Assembly (NCBI GenBank): GCA_030407005.1
Contig: JAUDYN010000006.1
Coordinates: 3,038,001-3,102,000 of the forward strand
Origin: Desarmillaria ectypa
Lineage: Eukaryota; Basidiomycota; Agaricomycetes; Agaricales; Physalacriaceae
Length of the DNA: 64,000 nt
Direction of reading: 5' to 3'
Shown here: piece by piece, positions 12,501 to 22,472 of the stretch
How positions within the stretch are numbered: the stretch's first letter is position 1
How the letters are laid out: each line of letters begins with the position of its first letter
Made by a program: the position numbers and the translations under genes
The notes under the pieces: generated by a model
The model's input: the letters and a program-made list of their open reading frames with translations, nothing else
Databases searched by the model: none
Told to the model about the DNA's origin: nothing

Positions 12501-14425
12501 TCTTGCTCATTTCAATTGAGCGGGTAAACCTTGCAGTCCAAGGTCGATTTCGCATTTGGGACTAGTTCAATTGTGTGGTCCCAAGGTCTTCTTTCTAGTA
12601 ATTCATCAAAGCTTTCTTTAGAGAACAGATCTCTAAAGCTCTGATACTGAGGAGGCACGAGCTCCTCAAACGTCTATTTTGGTTTTTCAGCATTGGCTGC
12701 TGCAGCCAACTCGTTCGCATGATGGACGGCACGAAGTATGATTTCTTCTTGCATGTTGATGGCAAGAATACTTTCTCCTTCCTCGAGCTCTTTGTCCCAT
12801 CGGTCTTCTTCATCTGCATCGGGCAAGGTGAATTGGTTTTGGATGCAATGACATTGTCCAAATGTCAAGGTTCCTGCCTTCCAGTTGACAAAAGAGTTAT
12901 GGCGTTTAAGCCAGTCATGGCCCAAATATACAGTTTTGAAGCCTAGGTCAGTGACCGCAAGGTCAATTCATTCACTATGTCCTCCGATGGTCATTCAGAG
13001 TTCCACGAATTCGGTAACATCTCCTGCCTTATTGCGTGTTCCATCGGCATTGTAGACCGGTATAGGAGCTGTGGCCTTCCTGGTGTCCAACTGATGTTGC
13101 TGGACATAGGTTCGATTGATAGAACTGCCTGTGCAGCTGCTATCCAACAATGCTCAGGTTGTCAATGTCTGTTTCCCAGTACATGGGGAAATTTGGATGT
13201 CCACCAAGAAGTCCCGTCTGGAACTTTTGGTACCGCGAATATACCAAATTGGTTTGTGTAATTCGTAGAGCCATTCTCAGGCCATGCTTTCTCCCATCTT
13301 TAAGCTCTGAATAAGCTCATCATCGATTTCTCCAAGTCGTTTGGGATGTACCCAAATGGAGAGAATCGCCTTGGCTATTGCCAAATTCTTGGAGTCGCAT
13401 ACTGCATGCATCATCCAGTCCATTCCAAATGGTCTGAGCCATTGGAATTCATTCTGCTTCCCCATATGTTCAGAAGACTTGTCTTGCTTCCCCGTGCATT
13501 TGGAAGCATTTGATACCCCCTTGTTAAGATGAGTGTCGGGTTCGACACTTCCCCTTGCATTCGGAAGGTCAAGGTTCTGTGGTTCTGGTGTTCTGGATAT
13601 TGGGGTACTGGCTTTGGATTGGCTGACTTGCCACATCCTAAAAGCCATGTTGTCTTCTTTGTCGGGTACTTTGATGATGGTAGTTCTGCTGAAATGCCCC
13701 CTTTTTACTGCCTGGGCGCTAGCGGGATCCTGTTCCTTTTCCTCGGCCGGCACCACTTGTGACAGAGTTTGAATTTCCTTGGTCATTGACTCCCAGCTAG
13801 TGCCTAAGGCGACCTTTGCACGTTTGCAATCTGTACCAGTCTGGTTTGGGTAGTCCTGCCCCCTTTTTATCGCCTGGGTGCTAGCGACTTCCCTCCTTTC
13901 AGCTTTGATCCTTTGACTTGCCAGCCCAGTTTGGTACTCAGCTTTGTCAAGTTTTCCACTCCCCAGACCGGTTTGTCTGGGTTGTCGGTCCTGGCCTTGG
14001 TTAGAGGCACTGTCCTGGTCCTCCACTGACCCTGGCGGAACTGGTGAGCTTGCCCTGCTGCTCAAGGCGGGTACTGGGATGGTCAGACTTCTGGGAGGCC
14101 CGAAGGAGTCCCACCTACTGGTCCCTGCTTGTCGCTGTGCACTCAGCGGCGTATCTGGTGAGCTCTGCTCTTTGGACTTTGTTGCGGCGCCAACACCACT
14201 TGGCAAGTCCTGCTCCAGTTCATCAGAGGCTCGGGATTTGTCACTACAGATACTGGTGTCAGCGTCTTCTAGGAGTATGATGTACATATTTGTCTTTCTT
14301 GATTCTAGTTTGGTCTTCGGCTTCTGTGAAGTCATGGGTATATTCTTTTTCGTACGTAATTGTCTGTTTTCATAATAATCAGTCCGACCCATAGAAACCA
14401 AGGACACACCTTGAGACTCAGGCAT
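9522..14425 (-). pseudogene. Pol polyprotein: protease, RT, RNase H, integrase, chromodomain (broken)
   Basis: ATG 14425 begins 26 nt after the gag stop. A long Ser/Pro-rich leader with YIILLEDADT (14290-14260) precedes a protease (LLDSSCTGSS, about 13150; DSG changed to DSS), RT (12670-11700), RNase H (11650-11400), HHCC zinc finger (10990-10900), DDE integrase core ([20 protein letters not shown]), GPF module (10110) and chromodomain (YLVKWKGWTHEHNSW, about 9840). An extra base near 12076 splits the YLDD box, and another near 11455 shifts RNase H. All in-frame stops I read are TGA at positions where relatives have Arg. The chromodomain would target integration to modified chromatin. Confidence 0.88.
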
Positions 14426-14451
14426 GCAAGGGGAATCGAACCCTTGACGCC

Positions 14452-16203
14452 CTACTCTTTTACCTCCTCAATCTTGGAGGTGCTCAGCACCACTGCATCA
14501 GTGGGCCCCACATATCTCACAATGTTCTTCTCTTTTCTCATAGGGCAATCCCTGCTCAGGTGACCCTTTTGATCACACCTAAAGCAGCGCCCCTCGGCTC
14601 ATTGCCGGTCCAAGTCCATGGGCTTCCCTGCCCCTCCGTACATCGTCCACTTACCGGTTCCAGCATCGTGACTGGTTCCTCCACTCCCAGCATTCGGCTT
14701 TGGAGCTGATGAACTTGTCACCCCAGCGGTGTTCTTGCCGCTGGGTTGCTGTTGTTGGGGATGCGGGCTCTGCTTCTGGCCATCCCAAGGCATACTAGTG
14801 GTCTGGTCAAAGACCCATTTCCGCTGTCTCTCTTCATACATCTGGAGGATGCATTCCTTTCACTCTGGATATGAGCATGGGATACTCATGCCCATGTTCG
14901 ATATAAAGGTCGTGTATGAACTAGGCACTCCTAGTTGCACTGTCTTCACCATTGTGCCGCGTTCGGCTTCATCGGTCCTTCAGCCTGCTAGCTTTGCTTC
15001 TTCTTCCAGCTTCTGGAAGTAGTGGGAGGTGGGCTGTGCTCCCATGTGCAAGTCGAACATGCACTTTTCGTGGATTTCCTTGATCATGGGATCTCGGAAT
15101 TGTTGTGTGACTAGGTCAACGAAGTCGGCCCAGTCAGGGTATCGGAAATGGGCAGTGGTGCCATCAAAGGCATCACCTATCCAGTATTCGGGTCTCTTGT
15201 AGACCCACCAGTCCTTGGCGGCGCCCTCGAAGTGAGACGTCGCGAATAGTACCAGGTGCAATGGCACCTGGAAATAGTGTCGAAACACTTCAAAGTAGGC
15301 GATGCAATTGCCTACGAAGTGTTCAATATTGTCATGGTCCCCCTTGAATGGGGCAGGGACCTTGACGAGAGTTGGCTTGATGCCCAGATAGGGGGCATCA
15401 GCAGCAGCATTCCCGACAGGGTTCGGGATTGGGTCAGGTGGTCCCTGACCAGGGGGTGGTCTTGGGATCGAAAATCGATCTGGCCTATAACCTGGGTAAC
15501 CTCTTGGTGGTCCCAGCGGTCTTCCCCTTTCTGGCTCTTTCTCCTTTTCTTGAGCCTTGAGGTATTCTGCCAGTGTTTTGCGGGCAGAGTCCTCCCTGTC
15601 GAGTTCTTTGTGCATCTCTGTGATGCGCCGTTCCTTTTCCAGCAACTCGTTCTGCATCTGTTGCCAGACTTCTTCTGCCATAGCAGGGGTTCTTGACACC
15701 CCTGCAGTGGCATTTCCTGCAGGGGCTCCTTCTGCTTCCATTTCTTCTCCCGCCCCTGCAAAGAGAAGACTTCCACCCTGATAAGGGTGGTATCCTTGGT
15801 GATGTGCCTTATGGTGCGGGGGCAAGTCGGGGAGTGGTCATGGGTGTGCGACCAGGGTATCCGGTGGATGATCCGGATATATTTCATATTGGGGATGGTG
15901 GTATTCCATCCTGCCATAGTAACCTGTATCGTAGGTTAATGTATCATACTGGTGCCTTTGCCCCCAATCACTCCTCTCTTGCCACCTCCAACCTCCATAG
16001 GTGTTGGAGGGTTCTCTCCAGTTCCCGCTGCTCCTCTGGATCTCTGGGCCAAAGCCCTGGAAATAGATCCCTGGCGGAGGGGCGGAAAATTGACCGGTCG
16101 TGGTTGGCGAGTATCCGGTGGTTGATGATGTTGGCCCTAGTGGAGCTGGGCCCATCGAAGGGAATTCAGATGGGGTCGCCCCTGTTAAGGGCCAACCACT
16201 CAT
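14452..16203 (-). pseudogene. Gag of the nested chromovirus
   Basis: ATG 16203 (MSGWPLTG) lies inside ORF1 in another frame and is conserved in two other copies. 584 codons to TAG 14452-14454. The N-terminus is rich in Pro/Tyr/Gln. A heptad-like helix (EELWQQMQNELLEKERRI) sits near 15640, then the capsid-like domain (about 15420-14980), and a CCHC knuckle CFRCDQKGHLSRDC near 14580. Four TGA codons interrupt it (near 15838, 14980, 14842 and 14599); in relatives these are Arg or similar. It would coat the RNA and form the particle. Pol follows in a different frame. Confidence 0.85.
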
Positions 16204-17167
16204 CCATCTCGATTCTGGGTTCTTCCCAGAGATCTCGGGCTTCAACGTCCCTTCGTTGAACTTCCCATGCTGCAGTCTGGAATGGACCGAAAAGTCTGTG
16301 GTCAACCTCAGAGAGGTTGGGCCAGATGAAATCTTCCCTGTGCGGGTTGAAGGGGTTGTCGGTGGCATGGAGAGGGGCCAGAACCGGGGCGTTGTCTCCG
16401 ATGATGTTGTCGTCGGACTTGTCATTGGAGATTTCGATGACGGGGAGGGAGGAGAGTAAGATGGACTCTCCTTCCTCGGGCCACTGCTCATGGCCCCAGG
16501 GGCTGTAAGGGTGGTTTTGATCCATGCCAGGATCATCAGGGTGGCAGGGTCCGGAGTAGCTGGACCTTCTACTGTCATCGCTATCAGGCAACAGGGAATC
16601 TGATCTCCACTGGGATATGCAGAGGGCAGGGGTTCTTGGACGAGGGGGGGGGCTGGGGTAAGGGGGCGGGGGTTCATCCAGTGCAAGCCGAACGTCCCTC
16701 GCGTATTCTTGGGCCACCGTGCGGCCGGCTGTTGGTCACTCCAGTGCAACGGTGGGTCGTTCCATCCGGTAACAGAGGAGGACTGCTCTCATGTTGTATG
16801 TGTGAGCGGATTTGGCAATCTGGGTCCAAAGTGCTGAGATCCCCGGAGTTGGGGGTCTTGAATCCGAGCTCCCTTTGGAGGAGGAAGCGATTGTGAATCG
16901 AGTCCTGGGATGAATGAGTGGAGTTGCCTCTCGTTCTCCCAATCTTGCAGGGGGTATCCCCCTGGGAATGATATGGATGGGTGTTGGGGTGGGGCGGGGG
17001 GATGGGTCGGGTCATCGGGGCTGCCTCTGTCTGAGCAGTGCCCAGATTTCTTCCTCGTAGATTAATACGGCGAGGACCGTAAAAAATGACAAAAGTATGG
17101 CGCCGCTGATTGCGATGCCAAGAGAGACAGTTCAGGGTTTGTGGGGGTTTCTTTCTTCTCCGGGCAT
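15944..17167 (-). pseudogene. ORF1: conserved 5' ORF with a predicted membrane helix, overlapping gag
   Basis: From ATG 17167 to TGA 15944 is a single frame of 408 codons broken only by five TGA codons; at the first, element B still has Arg. Residues 13-36 form a hydrophobic helix (VSLGIAISGAILLSFFTVLA) followed by YEEE. A Pro-rich linker and a conserved C-terminal block (WPNLSEVDHRLFGPF, MDEWLALNRGD, EEQRELERTLQHLW) follow. The last 260 nt overlap gag in another frame. Four copies of the family keep the helix and three keep the block and the stop, so it was under selection. I know no retroelement family with this ORF; membrane targeting of the particle or an Env-like role is conjecture. Confidence 0.65.
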
Positions 17168-17214
17168 GAAGAAGTTCTTCTATATGGCTTAGCATATTAG
17201 AAGTGGAAGGGGTA

Positions 17215-17227
17215 ATCTCTTGTTTAA
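17215..17227 (-). other. Self-complementary primer binding site of the nested chromovirus
   Basis: On the minus strand TTAAACAAGAGAT follows the 5' LTR. The LTR holds its exact reverse complement (plus-strand coordinates 17369-17381) about 35 nt past the start of the TATA box, so the RNA 5' end can fold back and prime. This differs at five of 13 positions from the site in element B, yet both stay fully paired to their own LTR. Confidence 0.8.
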
Positions 17228-17685
17228 TGTTAGGGACCAACTTGGACACATGACTTGGGGCAGTCAGCTGATCTCTCTGAGCTGTTACGTGTTTGAACGA
17301 TCACTCAAGTGAGAGATAGAAGCCAATAGCCTTCTGTGTTGTGTAAACAAGAAGTATATGGTTTTAATTTAAACAAGAGATAGAGTATAACTGTCTAGTT
17401 TACTCTGTTTATATAGTATTTCTATGGCATTATATTTAGATGAAACGCTACAGTCCATGCGCAAATGGTGTCAAAGTAGGATGATCCAGGAGGATCATAG
17501 AACCAATGGAGAGCATCTGGAGTGACAGACGGTGAGAATGAGGGTTGTAGCTGGCGAATAGCTGGATACGAGTCGATTTCTGGATAAGATTAGATGGATG
17601 AGTCATGGATATGACTTGGATAAGATTAGATGGATGAGTCATGGATATGACTTGGATAAGATAAGATAATGGAAAAATCGTAACA
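17228..17685 (-). repeat. 5' LTR of the nested chromovirus (458 bp, with 36-bp tandem duplication)
   Basis: Same ends as the 3' LTR but 36 bp longer, because a unit containing TTAGATGGATGAGTCATGG is present twice in tandem (about 17588-17660). It lies at the U3 end, upstream of the TATA box, so it would add a copy of whatever element the unit contains. Confidence 0.9.
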
Positions 17686-17690
17686 GTCAC
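17686..17690 (+). repeat. Target site duplication GTCAC, right copy
   Basis: Directly follows the 5' LTR and matches 9063-9067. Confidence 0.9.
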
Positions 17691-19583
17691 AAATCAAGAA
17701 CTAGTGGAGAAATTCACTGAGTCATTGTCTCCTGCATTTAGAGAAACTATTGCATTGTGATTGAGTATCAAGCATGAATTCAAAAGCATGACAAGTGCAC
17801 CTGCTGTTGCTGCTGGTGTCAGTAGTGCTGCTGCACCTGTTGCTGCAAGACCCATCAAAAGACGAGAAGATATGCACACTCTCAATGAGGTTGTTGCTGA
17901 AGCTGATGATATTGCTTTCAATAGCTCCACTAGTTACCTTTTGTTGGTGACTAGTGAAAGTATATCATCTACCAGAGCCACTAGCAGTTCAGGATTCAAG
18001 GCAGAATTTGAAGAAGTAAAGCAGCAAGTAGCTATATTAGTTGATCACATTGATGTGAGTGAGAAATGGGCAAAGGAGTGCTAAGAACAAATATTGAAAG
18101 CCTTTTAACAAGGTGGAAATAATACCTCTTTGCCAAGGCAATCACAACCACAGAATGAACACCCAGGAGCAGGCCCTTCTGACAACTGCTGGTATGACTG
18201 AAAACCTGGGCACTATATAAGAGATTGTCAGAATGTCCAGAAGCACTTAGCAGAAGGATTGTTGAAGTTTGTTGACCACAAGTTCATGATGGCCAATGGT
18301 AATCCAATCTCATGTGAACCAGCACACCTCTGTCCAATGGATCAAATGCTAGCAATGTTGAATAAGAAGCAAGAACAGATGTTTTGGGAGGATGTCAGTG
18401 GGCCAGCTGGGATATTTAATGTCAGCCTACCTGATAACACTTTTTTGTATGCTAATAGGCTACAAGATGCTAGGGATGAAGTGATCAATAGACTTCACCA
18501 AGATTTGCAGTATTGGCAGACTAGCACTCATGTTTCAATACCTGTTCAATCTACTGTTCAGCCTCAGTTGTTACAAACACCTGTTCCATGAACTAGTAGT
18601 CAAACATTGAATCAATCATTTGATTCTAATATTGTCTTGAATCAAATGAGGTTGCTATTCAGCCAGGCCAGTAATCAGACTGTGGCTAGTGACCAAAATT
18701 TTGATAGTCAGTATGTTGCCATGCATGCTAGCAGTGATGAATCATCCCAACAGGGTTTCAAAAGGGTCTGATGAAGATTATGGGGAAGAATATATTAATC
18801 TCTATGACTATTCCTCATAAACAGCCAGAGGATTATTTTAAAAACAGACCCAAGGGAACTGAATCAAAGAAATATGTAAAGAAAGTGGTTGAACCAGTGT
18901 CTGATGAATATGATGAATATGAGAAAGAAGAACCTGCACTGTGAGTACTCACTAGTAAGAAGGTTGTAGTGGAAATACCTACTATTAAACCCACTAGTAA
19001 GAAACTGGTAACAGTAGAAGATGCTAGCAGTGAGGAGGATGAGGCCCCACATTGAGAACTGCCATTTAGAAAAGTCCAAGTGTAAGTTTTGTGCCCCTCC
19101 TATCAGATAGCATAAACAAAAAGAAAAACCAAGTAAGATTCAAGGAATCCAAGACACTGGCATATCAACATATGGCACCCATCCATAAGGAGGGTAGAGT
19201 GCAGGATATCACATCTAAAGTATTGAAAATGCCTATAGTCTTGAATGCTGAAGAGCTTATGGACCTGTCTGAGCCTCTAAGAAATGAATTTCAGCTCAGC
19301 CAGTAACAGAACAGATGTATAGTATGAGGAAGACTGAACCCAAGTCTGACCCATTGCCATTTGACAAGTTTATTGATGAAGAAAATGCAGCTAGTGAGGT
19401 CTTGTTCTTGAAAGCAGATGCAATCAACATTTCTGACTTACCATCTGTGATGTTTATAGCAGTGCAATTCAGTATGAGTTTAATTTCTGCTGGGTCCTTG
19501 ATTATGACTAACTCATATCTACAGTATCTCGATTCACTAGCACCAGGAGAAAAGCCTAAGCAGGTAATAGTTGCCAAAGACTC
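17691..19583 (+). pseudogene. Element X internal region, gag part 2 and downstream
   Basis: Continues the gag interrupted at 9067. It includes an Ala-rich segment, a coiled helix (17990-18080), a degenerate knuckle C-x-Y-D...P-G-H-x4-C near 18190-18230 with the HLAEGLLKF...MMANGNPI segment found after such knuckles, then low-complexity sequence. A further ORF (19315-19583) reaches VAKDS, where LTR C is inserted. No RT or integrase of X is present anywhere in the window. Stops and very low CpG show it is dead. Confidence 0.65.
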
Positions 19584-19989
19584 TGTTATAATTTTTCCAT
19601 TATCTTATCTTATTCCATCATATCTATGATTTCTCACATCTTATCTCACATCATTATCACTCTGCATTGACATATCCACTGACAACCACCCCAATTCTAC
19701 ATGGTTGTCACCCCTGTTCAGTCTTATTGGTTCACAGACATCCAACTTCCTCAAGGTTTCCTCACTCAACCTTGTCGTTTCATCTATTAATAAGGCCATA
19801 CTTTCAGTATATAAGTAGAGTAGTTTTTACCATTGTACTCTACCTTTCAACTAAATTGCAATTATATACCTTCTATTATACCACACTAAAGACTGAGCTT
19901 AACTCTCTATTAAAGAGTGATTGTCTGAACATGAGACAGCCCAGAGAACAGCTTATGTCTCAAGTCACATGTTAGACAGGGTCATAACA
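19584..19989 (+). repeat. LTR C (chromovirus family)
   Basis: 406 bp, TGTTATAATT...GTCATAACA, with TATA (TATATAAG) and TACCTTTCAACTAA downstream. Clearly closest to LTR E (27045-27449): same length and near-identical over long stretches. C and E may be the two ends of one element, but the flanks (GACTC left, ATCTG right) do not match as a target duplication. Confidence 0.8.
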
Positions 19990-20470
19990 TTAGTCAAAAG
20001 GTACACCTCCTGCATCTTTTATGCTAGCCATAAAGATGCAAAAACAACCCATGCCCAACAATGAAAATAATGAAAACAACCCATAAACCATCACCCTCAG
20101 CATCACAATTGGTGGTGCTGCACTTATTATAATTTTCATCACTTTTCTAGTACTAACATACGAAGAAGAAGCAAGAGCCCTTCTTCAATAAGAAAGAAGA
20201 CCCCACCATCCTCAACCTCCTCCCCACCCACCCTGCCACCCAGACCATGTCCTTCCCAGGAGGATATTCCCTGTCTGACTGGGAATAAGAGAGGAGACTC
20301 CATTATCCTGCTTCTGGATCCACTTCATGGCCCTCTCATCCTTTTTGTCCTCCTCCGAGAACACCAACTAGACTTCTGCAAGAACAATCCTTGCAAACTA
20401 CCAGATGGAATAATCCACCCTCACTGCAGCCAAGGAATATGTGCAGGATATATAGGCTGAGATCGATGAC
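19990..20470 (+). pseudogene. Element C leader and ORF1 start (membrane-helix remnant)
   Basis: The primer site TTAGTCAAAAGGTA pairs with the LTR at 12 of 14 positions. From about 20090 the helix of ORF1 is readable (TITLSITIGGAALIII then YEEE), then a Pro-rich part. It is interrupted at 20470 by LTR D. Confidence 0.6.
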
Positions 20471-20867
20471 TGTTATGATTTTTTCATTTATCTTATCTTA
20501 TCTTATCATATCCATGACACTGCACATCTTATTCCAGTCAGCATTGACATATTCACTGATGACCACCCTATTCCTTGACGATTTATACCTTGGTTCATTC
20601 TCATTCACCCATGATCCATCTGACTTACTCACCATTCCCTCATGGATAATACTGTTTCATCTATTAATAATGCTGTACTTTTAGTATATAAGTAGAGTAG
20701 TTTTCATTGTTGTACTCTACCTTTCAACTAAATTAGATTCATATACCTTCTACCACACTACACCAAAGACTAAAGTCCATCTCTCATTAACAGGTGATTG
20801 TCCAAACATGAGACAGCCTAGAGAGACACTTACATCCCAAGTCACATATACAGACAGGGCTCTAACA
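20471..20867 (+). repeat. LTR D (chromovirus family)
   Basis: 397 bp, TGTTATGATT...GCTCTAACA. TATATAAGT near 20684, self-primer sequence ACCTTTCAACTAA at 20719-20731, and the matching site TTAGTCGAAAGGT at 20868-20880 (12 of 13 pairs). It is inserted in the leader of element C. Confidence 0.8.
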
Positions 20868-22472
20868 TTAGTCGAAAGGTTCTCATCCCACTCCTTCTAT
20901 GCTAGCCATAAAAGTAGCATCCACCCATGATAAACGATAACAAAAACAATCAACAAACCATTACTCTCAGTGCTGCCATTGGAGGTGCTGCACTCCTAGT
21001 CCTTTTTACCACTCTTCTTGTACTAATGTATGAAGAAGAAGCAAGAATACTTCTTCACTGCAAAAGGCAACCCTGACCCCTGACTATCTCTCCCCATCCA
21101 TCCCGACACCCTGATCATATCCTTCCCTGGAGGATACCCCTTGTCTGATTGGGAGAATGAGCAGAAATTCCACTTATTTGCCCCTGGGTCTGCTTCACAG
21201 ACCCAACCACCTCTGTCTCCTCCATTGAAGATGCACATGAAGCTGAGACATGAGCAAGACTTGCAATATTTTGGCTGGAATGATCTGCCCCCACCCCCAC
21301 TGATGAATATATGAGGAATATATGGGCTATGTTTGAGGACCCCCTGCCTCCATACTCCCTCCCTGATTGTCCCCATGCCTCAACTCCCTCACTTCAACTC
21401 CATAACTGGAGAATACCTCCACAGTCAGCATCCCCTTCCCCTGAGCCCCGAAACCCTGATGATCCAGTGATGGATCAAAACCATCCCTACAGACCTTGGC
21501 ATAGAGGAAGAGCTGATGACCCCTGGGCAACAGATTCCTTAAACTCCCTCCCTATCATCAAGCTCTCTGATGACTCTGATGGGGAGCTTGACCCCCTGAC
21601 CCTGCCAATCCCCACACCTCTGACAGCCCCTTTAATCCAAACAGGGCAGACTATAACTGGCCCGACCTCTCTGAGGTCGACAGAGACCTATTTGGCCCCT
21701 TCAGGACCACTGCCTAGAATCTTCGATACAATGATGTCAAAGAAAGAATGCTCTGGACCAAGTCCAGACCTGATATGGATGAGTGGCTGGCACTCAACCA
21801 GGGTGACGTCATCCAGGGCCCCAATCCAAATGCCACCGTTCATGCCCACATTCATGCAAACAGGCATCACAACCTTTTCCCCACCACCACTGGAGACTTA
21901 CTACCAGGGTTATGACTCTGAGATGAGGATGAACAGCAGGAACTGGAATGTTCCCTTCAGAGGTTATGGTGACTGGAGGCAGACCAAGAGGCAGAGGAGG
22001 GGCAAAACACCCAGTTTTGATTATGGACACTATGATGGGCTGGACCATTTTCAGCCCCAATACATGGATATACCTGACTACCTGTCTGACACCCTGGTCA
22101 CAAGACCATGTCCCTTGCCCAATTCGCCACCTCATCATCAGGCACATCAACAAGGATACCCTCTCTATCAGGGTGGTAGTCTTCTATTTGCAGGCATGGG
22201 AGAAGACATGATGACAGATACCCATCCTGCAGACCCCACCCCTGCAGAATCTTCCTCTATGCTGAAAACTGCAGAGGAACTTCAGCAATGTATCAAGAAT
22301 GCACTAGCCAAGAAGGAAAAGCATATTCAAGAAATGCGCGATGAGCTAGCACAAGAAGAAGCTGCTCAAGAAGGTATGGAGGAGTACCTTAGAAAGGAGA
22401 AAGGGAAGGAGCCAGAGCATGGAAGACTGACAGATCCCCCAAGGGGATATCCTCCTGTCAGATCAAGAGTAG
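20868..22472 (+). pseudogene. Element D ORF1 and gag N-terminal part
   Basis: ATG 20927 starts ORF1: the helix (AAIGGAALLVLFTTLLVL), YEEE, then stops, and in the same frame from 21311 NIWAMFEDPLPPYS. An indel near 21600 shifts the frame so that the ORF1 block (WPDLSEVDRDLFGPF) is read in a second frame, ending at TGA near 22018. Gag from ATG 21777 (MSGWH) runs through the Pro/Tyr-rich and helical parts to RGYPP, where the inverted LTR X at 22473 cuts it. Apparent fusion of ORF1 and gag in the 21311-22522 frame is a product of the indel. Confidence 0.65.

Larger units (their letters stand above)
9068..17685 (-). mobile_element. Complete but inactivated chromodomain Ty3 retrotransposon (Tf1/sushi-like)
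   Basis: An 8.6-kb element on the minus strand: 5' LTR 17228-17685, self-primer site 17215-17227, ORF1, gag, pol with protease, RT, RNase H, integrase and chromodomain, polypurine tract AACAAGGGGGTAA next to the 3' LTR 9068-9489. It is nested in the gag of element X with GTCAC duplications. It keeps far more CpG than its neighbours and is the youngest chromovirus here. It is dead: TGA codons interrupt all three ORFs, one frameshift cuts the RT active site and another lies in RNase H. The two LTRs differ at about 20 of 422 aligned sites, all transitions by my reading. Confidence 0.92.

Noticed and set aside
13341..14375. Several plus-strand ORFs of 60-140 codons
   Set aside because: They lie antisense to the chromovirus pol leader, whose minus-strand frame carries motifs conserved with element B.
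14415..14520. A functional tRNA gene on the minus strand
   Set aside because: The B-box is good, but no acceptor stem pairs and the T-stem has a mismatch, so I list it only as a tRNA-like observation.
15256..17000. Plus-strand ORFs up to 188 codons over the gag/ORF1 region
   Set aside because: GC-rich shadows of gag and ORF1; no homology among copies in these frames.
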